Below, piece by piece: positions 57,784-64,000 of a stretch of 64,000 bases of DNA (positions are counted from its first letter, which is position 1; every line of letters starts with the position of its first letter). A program made the translations under genes and the position numbers. The notes under the pieces were generated by a model that saw only the letters and a program-made list of their open reading frames with translations, was not told where the DNA came from and did no database searches. Location: positions 1 through 64,000 of the forward strand of contig CAITLJ010000032.1 in NCBI GenBank assembly GCA_903893215.1, given 5' to 3'. Source of the stretch: an uncultured Ferrovum sp. (lineage in GTDB: Bacteria; Pseudomonadota; Gammaproteobacteria; Burkholderiales; Ferrovaceae).

Positions 57784-59274
57784 ATGTCTACGCCTATTGT
57801 TTCCCCTATTGCTGAAAACCTCGTCGAGCCCATGGTGCTTGGTTCCACCGCGGCCGATGTCGCCGTTGCAGCCGTCGCTGTTGCCACCACCAAGCCGTCA
57901 TTCGCCTCGCTGAACCTGGTCGACGACCTGGTGCGTGCCTGCGAACGCCTTGGTTTTACCGCCCCCACGTCGGTGCAGGCTGCGGTCGTGCCGGCCGCGC
58001 TGGCCGGTGGTGACCTGATGGTCAGCAGCCAGACTGGCAGCGGCAAGACCGCCGCCTTCCTGTTGCCCGCCCTGCAAGGCCTGATGCTTGAAGCACGCAC
58101 CAACAATGGTGTGCCGGCACGGGCCGCACCCACCGTGATCGTGCTGTGCCCCACCCGTGAACTTGCCCAGCAGGTCGCGGCTGACGCGATCGAACTGATC
58201 AAGGGCAGCCGTGGCGTGCGCGTCGCCACGATCATGGGCGGCATGCCTTATGGAAAGCAGATTGCCTCGCTGAAGGGGGCCGCACTGGTGGTTGCCACGC
58301 CAGGTCGTCTGCTGGACCTTTGCAACAGCCGTGCCATCCGCCTGGATTCGGTCAAGTGCCTGGTGGTCGATGAAGCTGACCGCATGCTCGATCTGGGTTT
58401 TGCCGACGACCTTCAGTTGATCCACGAACGCAGCGCGCAGCGCCAGCAGACACTGATGTTTTCGGCGACCTTCGCCGGCCGCGTGATGACACTTGCCGAA
58501 GGCATGATGACCAATCCGCAGCGCATCGAACTTGCGACTGCGCACGATCGCCACGACAACATCAAGCAGACCCTGCACTGGGCTGACAGCGCCGACCACA
58601 AGCGGCGTCTGCTTGACCATTGGTTGTCCGATGTCACCCTGGATCAGGCGGTGGTGTTCGCCAGCACGCAGGTAGAGAGTGAAGAAATCGCCGAACAACT
58701 GCGTGCGCGCGGTTTCCAGGCCAGCGCCCTGCACGGCGCCATGCCACAGGCCGTGCGCAATCGCCGCCTGGATGCCCTGCGCAAGGGGCAGACCAAGATC
58801 CTGGTCGCAACCGATGTGGCTGCCCGCGGCATCGATGTGCCCACCATCAGCCATGTGATCAACTATGGCCTGCCGATGAAAGCCGAAGACTATGTGCACC
58901 GCATCGGCCGGACCGGTCGAGCCGGTCGCAGCGGTGTGGCGATCACGCTGGCCGAGCATCGTGAGCGCGTCAAGATTCGCGCCATCGAGCGCTACACGCA
59001 GCAACCGTTGGTCGCCACGGTGATTCCGGGTCTGGAACCCACGCGCACCGAGCGTCCGCGTTCGGATGGTCCGCGTCCGGGGCATCGCCCGGGCGGCGCG
59101 CGTACCGGCCAACGTCCGGGTGGCCCGCGTGGTCATGCCGGTGCAGGTGCAGGCGCTGGCCGTCCGGCCGGCGCGCGTCCGGCAGGTGCCCGTCCGGCCG
59201 GCGCCGGCGCGGGTGCTGGTCGTCCGGCTGGCAACAACGAATTCCGCGGCGCCCGTCGCAGCGGCGAGCGCTGA
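57784..59274 (+). CDS. DEAD-box ATP-dependent RNA helicase (RhlE/DeaD-like)
   Basis: 496 aa from ATG 57784. An Ala/Val-rich N-terminus (about 1-37) precedes the Q motif (FASLNL...GFTAPTSVQ). Motifs: I SSQTGSGKT, Ia PTRELAQQ, Ib TPGRLLD, II VDEADRMLD, III FSATFAG, IV VVFASTQ, V VATDVAARGIDVP, VI HRIGRTGRAG. The C-terminus (about 420-496) is Arg/Gly/Pro/Ala-rich, with GRPAGARPAGARPAGAG-type repeats that bind RNA loosely. It unwinds short RNA duplexes in ribosome assembly or mRNA decay. A strong terminator follows. Confidence 0.95.
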   Translation: MSTPIVSPIAENLVEPMVLGSTAADVAVAAVAVATTKPSFASLNLVDDLVRACERLGFTAPTSVQAAVVPAALAGGDLMVSSQTGSGKTAAFLLPALQGLMLEARTNNGVPARAAPTVIVLCPTRELAQQVAADAIELIKGSRGVRVATIMGGMPYGKQIASLKGAALVVATPGRLLDLCNSRAIRLDSVKCLVVDEADRMLDLGFADDLQLIHERSAQRQQTLMFSATFAGRVMTLAEGMMTNPQRIELATAHDRHDNIKQTLHWADSADHKRRLLDHWLSDVTLDQAVVFASTQVESEEIAEQLRARGFQASALHGAMPQAVRNRRLDALRKGQTKILVATDVAARGIDVPTISHVINYGLPMKAEDYVHRIGRTGRAGRSGVAITLAEHRERVKIRAIERYTQQPLVATVIPGLEPTRTERPRSDGPRPGHRPGGARTGQRPGGPRGHAGAGAGAGRPAGARPAGARPAGAGAGAGRPAGNNEFRGARRSGER

Positions 59275-59308
59275 TGCCTGGCTGATCAGCCTGCGCTGAG
59301 CTGACCAA

Positions 59309-59338
59309 GGCACGCCCCGCAAGGGGTGTGCCTTTTTT
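59309..59338 (+). terminator. Intrinsic terminator after the helicase gene
   Basis: GGCACGCCCC and GGGGTGTGCC form a 10-bp stem with one G-T pair around a GCAA tetraloop, followed by six Ts. Classical geometry. Confidence 0.93.
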
Positions 59339-59425
59339 GCTTTTGGCTGCGCTGGCCACTGGGCAGGCTGGGGTGAAACGCATCCCCTTGAACCTCCGTT
59401 TGGATTTGCGGTCTTTGTTCGTTCT

Positions 59426-59437
59426 GTTGTCGACAAC
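59426..59437. promoter_or_regulatory. 12-bp perfect palindrome before the GST gene
   Basis: GTTGTCGACAAC is a perfect palindrome about 40 bases before the GST ATG, in an otherwise T-rich leader. It could be an operator for a dimeric regulator; no regulator gene is adjacent. Confidence 0.35.
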
Positions 59438-59476
59438 CGTGGTTCCCCTTTCCCTTCTCAAAGAGTGTGCTTCGTT

Positions 59477-60103
59477 ATGATGAAAATCCACGATTTCAAA
59501 GGCTTTCCCAACCCGGCCCGGGTACGTATCGCGCTGGCGGAAAAAGGTCTGACCGACCAGGTCGAGTTCGTGCACGTGGATGTGCCGAATGGCGAACACC
59601 GCACCCCGGCATTCCTGGCCAAGAACCCCAGCGCAGCGGTGCCGCTGCTGGAACTCGACGATGGCACCTGCATCAGTGAATGTACCGCCATCACCGCCTA
59701 TCTCGATCATCTGGTCGGCGAACCGGTGCTGACCGGTACTACCCCGAAAGAGAAGGCGGTGATCAACATGATGCAGCGCCGCGCAGAAGCCGGCCTGATG
59801 GATGCTGTTGGCACATATTTCCACCACGCCACCCCGGGGCTCGGGCCGGACATCGAGATTTACCAGAACCGCGAATGGGGCGAGAAAAACCTGGAACGCG
59901 CCCTGCACACCATGACCTATCTTGATTCGGTGCTGGAACATCGCCCGTTTCTGGCCGGTGAACACTTTTCGATTGCCGATATCACCGCTTTTGCGGCACT
60001 GGGCTTTGCGGCCTTTATCAAGGTGAAGGTGCCGGCCGAGCTGACCCATCTGCTGGCTTGGCAGAAGCGCGTGGCTGCCCGTCCCAGTGTCTCGTTTGCC
60101 TGA
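59477..60103 (+). CDS. Glutathione S-transferase family protein
   Basis: 208 aa. N-terminal thioredoxin fold: KIHDFKGFPNPARVRIALAE, with AAVPLLELDDGTCISECTAI giving the glutathione-binding Glu/Cys-Thr region (most family members have Glu-Ser). Helical C-terminal domain with RPFLAGEHFSIADITAFAAL, the conserved N-capping Asp motif. It is distinct from the GST at 2629. ATG 59477 (MMKIHDF) is preferred over the earlier GTG. Substrate unknown. Confidence 0.9.
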   Translation: MMKIHDFKGFPNPARVRIALAEKGLTDQVEFVHVDVPNGEHRTPAFLAKNPSAAVPLLELDDGTCISECTAITAYLDHLVGEPVLTGTTPKEKAVINMMQRRAEAGLMDAVGTYFHHATPGLGPDIEIYQNREWGEKNLERALHTMTYLDSVLEHRPFLAGEHFSIADITAFAALGFAAFIKVKVPAELTHLLAWQKRVAARPSVSFA

Positions 60104-60190
60104 ATCGGTGGGCACCATCCGGAGGGGTGGGCCGCACGGCCAGTCCAACCGCATGCGGCGTTGCGACAATCGAACGCGGTGTCCCGGTCC

Positions 60191-60865
60191 ATGCATCTGA
60201 ACGCCGATTTCACGCTGGCAGTCACGGTGCAGGCAGGTGGCCTGCCGTGGGTACCATCGCCGGTGGTCGGAGTGGAACGGCGCATGCTCGATCGCATCGG
60301 CGAGGAAGTGGCCCGCGCCACCTCGCTGGTGCGCTACGCACCGGGCAGCCAGTTTTCCCGCCACACGCATGGGGGGGGCGAGGAGTTTTTGGTGCTGGAG
60401 GGCGTCTTTCAGGATGAGCACGGTGACTATCCTGCCGGCACCTATGTGCGCAATCCACCGGGTTCAGCGCATACGCCGGCATCGCTTGGCGGCTGCGTGA
60501 TCCTGGTCAAATTGTGGCAATTTGATCCGGCCGATCGCACGCCGGTGGTAATCCGTCCCGGCGAACGCCAGTGGCAGGATCATCCGGGCCTGCGCCGCGC
60601 CATGCTGCATACCGACCCGCGCGAAGCGGTGTGCCTGGAGGATTGGCAGGGCGGGCACACGGCCCGCCGTCCCTTGCCCGGAGGGGCCGAGGTGCTGGTG
60701 CTGGCGGGCACGCTGCTTTGCGGTGGCGAACACCTGCCGGCGCAGACGTGGCTGCGTCTGCCGGCCGGCAGCACCTTGCACGCGACCGCCGGTGAGGCAG
60801 GCTGTCTGTTGTGGTGCAAGACCGGACATCTGACGCAGACCCTCCCTTTCGATCCTGCGCCTTGA
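60191..60865 (+). CDS. ChrR-type cupin protein
   Basis: 224 aa with two cupin barrels. The first (about 25-115) contains SRHTHGGGEEFLVLEGVF, a full metal-binding set (His, His, Glu), and NPPGSAHTP. The second (about 145-220) is more degenerate (LVLAGTLLCGGE). The ChrR anti-sigma N-terminal zinc domain is missing, so an anti-sigma role is unlikely; a dioxygenase-like or acetylacetone-cleaving activity is possible. A run of eight G lies in the first motif's codons. Its stop overlaps the EamA start (TTGA). Confidence 0.85.
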   Translation: MHLNADFTLAVTVQAGGLPWVPSPVVGVERRMLDRIGEEVARATSLVRYAPGSQFSRHTHGGGEEFLVLEGVFQDEHGDYPAGTYVRNPPGSAHTPASLGGCVILVKLWQFDPADRTPVVIRPGERQWQDHPGLRRAMLHTDPREAVCLEDWQGGHTARRPLPGGAEVLVLAGTLLCGGEHLPAQTWLRLPAGSTLHATAGEAGCLLWCKTGHLTQTLPFDPAP

Positions 60866-61776
60866 CCCCGATCAACCCGACATCCGGCAAGGACTGGCGT
60901 CCGCTGGCGGCTTTGGCGCTGCTGTCGTTCATCTGGGGTGTCACCTGGGTGCTGTCCAAGCAGGCACTGGCCCATGCGCCGCCTTTTGCCTTTGCGGCCC
61001 AGCGCTGCGTGGGTGGTGGGCTTGCCCTGGTGCTGGTGCTCAAATTGTCCGGGCGGTCACTCAGGTTCGCCCATCCTGGTCCGACCATCGCCATCGGCCT
61101 TACCCAGGTCGCCGCCTTCGTGATCCTGCAAACGTGCGCGCTGGTGGTGGCAGGCCCCGGCAAGACCTCGGTGCTGATCTTCACCATGCCAATCTGGACC
61201 CTGCTGCTTGGCTGGATGGTGCTTGGCGAGCGGGTGCGTGGCCTGCAATGGGTTGCGGCGGCCAGTACCCTGGGAGGACTGTTGCTGATCATTGCGCCAT
61301 GGTCCCGCCATGGTCACCTGTTGGGCGACCTGCTGGGCGTCGGTGCCGCCCTGTGCTGGGCGATCGGCACCATCCTGGTCAAGCGTCTGCGCGCCCGCCA
61401 CCCAGCCGACCTGCTCGTGCTGACCACCTGGCAGATGCTGGTGGCCTGCGTGCCGCTGGTGCTGCTGGCGGCCACAGTACCAGAGCGCCCGACCGACTGG
61501 AGTCCAGCCTATGTGGCGCTGCTGACCGTGATTGCGGTGGCCAGCACCGCCGGCGGCTGGTGGTTATGGATTTACGTGCTGGACCGGGTGCCTGCCTGGG
61601 AGGCCAGCCTGTCGGTGCTCGGCACACCGGTGATCGCCATTGTCACCTCGACACTGGTGCTGGGTGAGCGCTTCCATCCGGTGGAAGTGCTCGGCATGCT
61701 GCTGATCGGTGCCGGCCTGGTCTTCATCACCCTCAGTTCCCGTCAGGCGTCGCTTCAGCGTCCAAGCGCGCGGTAA
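60862..61776 (+). CDS. EamA-family (DMT) transporter
   Basis: 304 aa from TTG 60862, coupled to the cupin stop. Ten membrane helices in two EamA repeats are expected (about 12-140 and 155-290). [18 protein letters not shown] is the typical first helix, and [26 protein letters not shown] the conserved end of repeat 2. It probably exports metabolites or amino acids; the substrate is unknown. Its 3' end overlaps the convergent fluoride channel gene by 22 bases. Confidence 0.9.
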   Translation: MTPINPTSGKDWRPLAALALLSFIWGVTWVLSKQALAHAPPFAFAAQRCVGGGLALVLVLKLSGRSLRFAHPGPTIAIGLTQVAAFVILQTCALVVAGPGKTSVLIFTMPIWTLLLGWMVLGERVRGLQWVAAASTLGGLLLIIAPWSRHGHLLGDLLGVGAALCWAIGTILVKRLRARHPADLLVLTTWQMLVACVPLVLLAATVPERPTDWSPAYVALLTVIAVASTAGGWWLWIYVLDRVPAWEASLSVLGTPVIAIVTSTLVLGERFHPVEVLGMLLIGAGLVFITLSSRQASLQRPSAR

Positions 61777-62138
61777 GTGGCCATACCCGCCGCGGTGAGG
61801 GCAAATGAGCCAGCCAGATGGGTCAGTGCACAGAGGGCGGCCCAACCCACCCGTCCGGTGGTGAGCAGCCCGACCACTTCGGCGGAATACGTAGAGAACG
61901 TGGTCAGCCCCCCCAGAAAACCGGTGATTACCAGCAAACGCACTTCGGGCGGGAATTCAGGATGGCTGCCCAGCCACGCCACGCTCAGGCCGATCAGGTA
62001 GCCGCCGATCAGGTTGGCTGCGAGGGTGCCGGGCGGCAGGCTGGGAAACAGTGCGTTCAGGCTCAGGCTCAGCCACCAGCGCAACAGGGCGCCGATGGCG
62101 GCGCCGCAGCTGATGGCAAGGATCGGCAGCAGGTTCAT
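61755..62138 (-). CDS. crcB: Fluoride channel FluC/CrcB
   Basis: 127 aa with four membrane helices. [27 protein letters not shown] (with the key Asn) and [15 protein letters not shown] (the Phe box and Na site) are conserved. It works as an antiparallel dimer that lets toxic fluoride leave the cell. Arg18-like RWW is present. No fluoride riboswitch could be recognised in the about 75 bases upstream. It is followed, convergently, by the EamA gene. Confidence 0.94.
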   Translation of the reverse strand: MNLLPILAISCGAAIGALLRWWLSLSLNALFPSLPPGTLAANLIGGYLIGLSVAWLGSHPEFPPEVRLLVITGFLGGLTTFSTYSAEVVGLLTTGRVGWAALCALTHLAGSFALTAAGMATYRALGR

Positions 62139-62214
62139 GGGGTGGTTGTTCCGCGGCGCGGCATGGACAATGCAAAGGCGTCATGGTAGCGCAGCGTCTG
62201 GCCGAAGATCTCTC

Positions 62215-63177
62215 TCAACGCGGACTGGCACTCCCCCGGCTGTTGCGGATGCCGCTGCCGCCGCTGGCGCCCAGCAACGCACCTGCGGTGACCAGCACCG
62301 CACCGGCCAGGGTTTCGGTGGTGAGGGCTTCGTCGAGCAAGGGAACCGCCAGCACTGCGGAAATAGGCGGGACCAGCGCCAGCATCAACGACGCCCGGGT
62401 CGGGCCGATCCGCAAGGTGGCAAAGCTGTAGCAGCCTGCCGCAATCACGCCAGCCACCACGCCCTGGTAGCCCGCCTGCAGCAGGACCTGCGCGTGCGTG
62501 GCGTGCAGGTAGCCTTTTGGCAACCACAGCAGGTACATGGGCAGGTAGATCAGCGCCGAGCAGACCGCAATGTTCGATGCGGCAAGGCCGGGCGGGATCT
62601 GCCAGCGTCGTACCAGCTGACCATAGAACCCCCAGCTGACGGCGGCGAGCAGGAAGCAGGCATCGCCGAGCAGGGTGTGCGCAGGATCGCTGCTGCGCAG
62701 GCCGTGATAGCCCACCAGCACGATGCCGATCAGCGTGACCAGAAGTGCGCTCCACGCGCGCCGGGTTGGCTGCAGTCCGAACAGTTGCCAGCCGATCAGG
62801 GTGGTGGCGAGCGGAATGCCGCCATTCACCAGAACGCCGGCGTGCGCTGCCGGAGCCAGCGAAAACCCGGTGTAGGCAAACAGCGCGTAGGCCATGCCAC
62901 CGGCCAGCGCGAGCAGCAGACGCTGCTGCAGGGTCAGGGTACTGGTGGACCGGCTGCGCAGGAAGACGGGCAACATCAGCAGGGCGGATACCGAGAAGCG
63001 CAACGCGGCCAGGTCGAAGGGCGTGAGTGGGGATTTGCCCCCCATCCGCGAAACGATGTTGAAGCCACTCCAGCACACCACCACCACGCCGGCGGCAAGG
63101 AAGCCACGGCGAACGTCGATGGCGCCCGGTGTGCCGGTTGCGCCGGCCGGTGTGTGCTGGGGGGCCGCTGTGTTCAT
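62215..63177 (-). CDS. EamA-family (DMT) transporter
   Basis: 320 aa, ten helices in two repeats. The N-terminal lead (about 1-24) is Thr/Ala/Pro-rich. Helix 1 is GVVVVCWSGFNIVSRMG, and the second repeat ends IGPTRASLMLALVPPISAVLAVPLLDEAL, a strongly conserved EamA segment. It is only distantly like the EamA protein at 60862. Substrate unknown. The C-terminus is Gly/Ser/Arg-rich. It lies upstream of crcB in the same direction (76-base gap). Confidence 0.9.
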   Translation of the reverse strand: MNTAAPQHTPAGATGTPGAIDVRRGFLAAGVVVVCWSGFNIVSRMGGKSPLTPFDLAALRFSVSALLMLPVFLRSRSTSTLTLQQRLLLALAGGMAYALFAYTGFSLAPAAHAGVLVNGGIPLATTLIGWQLFGLQPTRRAWSALLVTLIGIVLVGYHGLRSSDPAHTLLGDACFLLAAVSWGFYGQLVRRWQIPPGLAASNIAVCSALIYLPMYLLWLPKGYLHATHAQVLLQAGYQGVVAGVIAAGCYSFATLRIGPTRASLMLALVPPISAVLAVPLLDEALTTETLAGAVLVTAGALLGASGGSGIRNSRGSASPR

Positions 63178-63226
63178 GCGCAGAGCGTATCATGCTCGAC
63201 ACCGTGTCCTTTCCGATTCCCCCGCC

Positions 63227-63511
63227 ATGCTGCGTTTTTTGCTGATCCTGATTGCCCTCGTGGTCTTGCTGCGTCTGCTTGGCTGGACACCGCCGGGCGC
63301 GGCGCGGCGGCAGGCGGCCAACCCGGATCCGGTCAGCCGGCCGACGCCTTCGCCGGGGCGTAGCGCGGCCGCCGAACTGGTGGCGTGCGCGCATTGTGCG
63401 GTTTACCTGCCGGCTGACCAGGCCCTTCCGCAGGACGGCATGACCTATTGCTGCGATGCGCACCGGCGGGCCGGCCCGCGCGGTCCGGCTGCCGCGCGCC
63501 GGCCCGGCTGA
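63227..63511 (+). CDS. PP0621-family small membrane protein with a zinc-ribbon-like tail
   Basis: 94 aa. One N-terminal membrane helix (about 3-20, RFLLILIALVVLLRLLGW) is followed by a Pro/Ala-rich linker and CAHCAVYLPADQALPQDG..YCCDAHR, four-cysteine-plus-His spacing that looks like a small zinc ribbon. This family commonly precedes pilS in betaproteobacteria, as here. Its stop overlaps the pilS start (TGATG), which implies a role near the type IV pilus regulators, though none is shown. Confidence 0.85.
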   Translation: MLRFLLILIALVVLLRLLGWTPPGAARRQAANPDPVSRPTPSPGRSAAAELVACAHCAVYLPADQALPQDGMTYCCDAHRRAGPRGPAAARRPG

Positions 63512-64000
63512 TGCAGCGGTCCCTGCTGGCCACCGACTGGAACGAAACACGCGACCAGCCGTGGCGGTCGCTCAGCCTGCTGGGCGGTTACCGGCTGTTT
63601 TCTGCCTTGCTGCTGCTGGTGGTCGGCGGATGGTACGCCACGGTGGGAGGCATCCGTACCGAGCGCATGCTGCCTTACCTGGCGCTGGCCTTTGCCTACC
63701 TGTCACTGGCGCTTGGCATGGCCACGTTTGCCCGCGATTACCGCGCGGGCTTCCATCTGCAGCTGTCGGTGCAGCTGATGGTGGATGTCACCATGATCAC
63801 GGCGCTAGGATTTTTGCTGGGCGGCCTTGGCAGTGGCATCCCCCTGCTGGTGCTGGTATCGATGGCCGGTGCGGCGCTGATCGGCCGCGGCCGGCTGGTA
63901 ATGTTCTATGCGGCCTATGCCAGCATGGCACTGCTGTTCGCCCAGACGCTGGCCATCCTCGATGGCCGCGCGTCGGTCAGCGACTATTTTCAGGCGGGGG
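63511..64000 (+). CDS. pilS: PilS-like sensor histidine kinase, N-terminal part (runs off the window)
   Basis: The first 163 codons are present, no stop, cut by the window edge. The sequence opens with a short cytoplasmic lead and WRSLSLLGGYRLFSALLLLVVGG, then successive membrane helices (about 25-45, 58-75, 90-110, 112-130, 135-155). Five or six N-terminal helices and the PWRSL.....YRL motif are typical of PilS, the kinase for pilin genes. The histidine kinase core is outside the window. The PP0621-like gene before it supports the call. PilR would be expected next. Confidence 0.85.
   Translation, partial: MQRSLLATDWNETRDQPWRSLSLLGGYRLFSALLLLVVGGWYATVGGIRTERMLPYLALAFAYLSLALGMATFARDYRAGFHLQLSVQLMVDVTMITALGFLLGGLGSGIPLLVLVSMAGAALIGRGRLVMFYAAYASMALLFAQTLAILDGRASVSDYFQAG

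Noticed and set aside
60191-60865. ChrR anti-sigma factor
   Set aside because: The N-terminal zinc-binding anti-sigma domain is absent and no sigma factor gene is adjacent; only the cupin part matches.
62139-62214. Fluoride riboswitch before crcB
   Set aside because: The short upstream stretch overlaps the end of the EamA region and I could not fit the conserved GGNGAUGG-type core and pseudoknot.

Overview
The window is almost entirely a GC-rich, tightly packed bacterial chromosome segment, fused at its left end to about 1.25 kb that is not bacterial. From about base 1255 to 64000 the gene content and order point to a free-living betaproteobacterium, probably Burkholderiales or a near relative. 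This is an inference from gene order (ilvI-ilvH-ilvC-psd-pssA-leuA; sigma factor-DUF3619-DUF3106-RDD divergent from ilvI; rplU-rpmA-obg-proB; PP0621-like protein before pilS). I ran no database search. Bases 1-1254 instead hold the ends of two convergent genes that read cleanly only if TAG is a sense codon and TGA is the stop. That is the nuclear code of many ciliates (and of a few other protists). The change occurs near base 1250 and truncates a gene on each side, so this is either an assembly or library chimera or, much less likely, a real insertion.

Region by region: 1-1254, protist-like fragment with a TPR protein. 1255-8390, truncated amine oxidase, transaldolase, glutathione transferase, YceI, a TctE-type two-component system, an IscA-type protein, TrmJ and SuhB. 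8391-14757, a heavy-metal RND efflux operon (adaptor, CzcA-like pump, NodT lipoprotein) and a RidA protein. 14784-20309, mfd, then a single-domain response regulator convergent with an HPt/receiver-cyclase operon. 20374-27450, class I fumarase divergent from acetyl-CoA synthetase, an lptG lacking its usual lptF neighbour, a MarR-like regulator, an SDR and a desaturase. 27700-30208, a secreted hypothetical protein facing a four-gene sigma factor operon. 30329-36679, branched-chain amino acid and phospholipid synthesis. 36729-43484, WrbA, YihY, a PilZ-like protein, a TlpA thioredoxin, a lytic transglycosylase and a DUF885 protein. 43526-49142, a second RND efflux operon. 49143-49506, a repeat-bearing spacer. 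49507-57316, proS, an M28 peptidase, proB, obg, rpmA, rplU and ispB. 57468-64000, tRNA-Pro(CGG), a DEAD-box helicase, another GST, a cupin, two EamA transporters flanking a fluoride channel, and the start of pilS.

Genes are often joined by stop/start overlaps (TGATG, ATGA, GTGA, TTGA, CTGA), so translational coupling looks common here. No insertion sequence, CRISPR array, phage gene or rRNA was seen in the bacterial part. The most unusual items are the alternative-code fragment and its junction, a 21-bp tandem repeat grown out of the 3' end of proS, a sigma factor operon with a probable CTG start and an anti-sigma-like membrane partner, and a phosphorelay that appears to feed a nucleotide cyclase with an altered substrate site.
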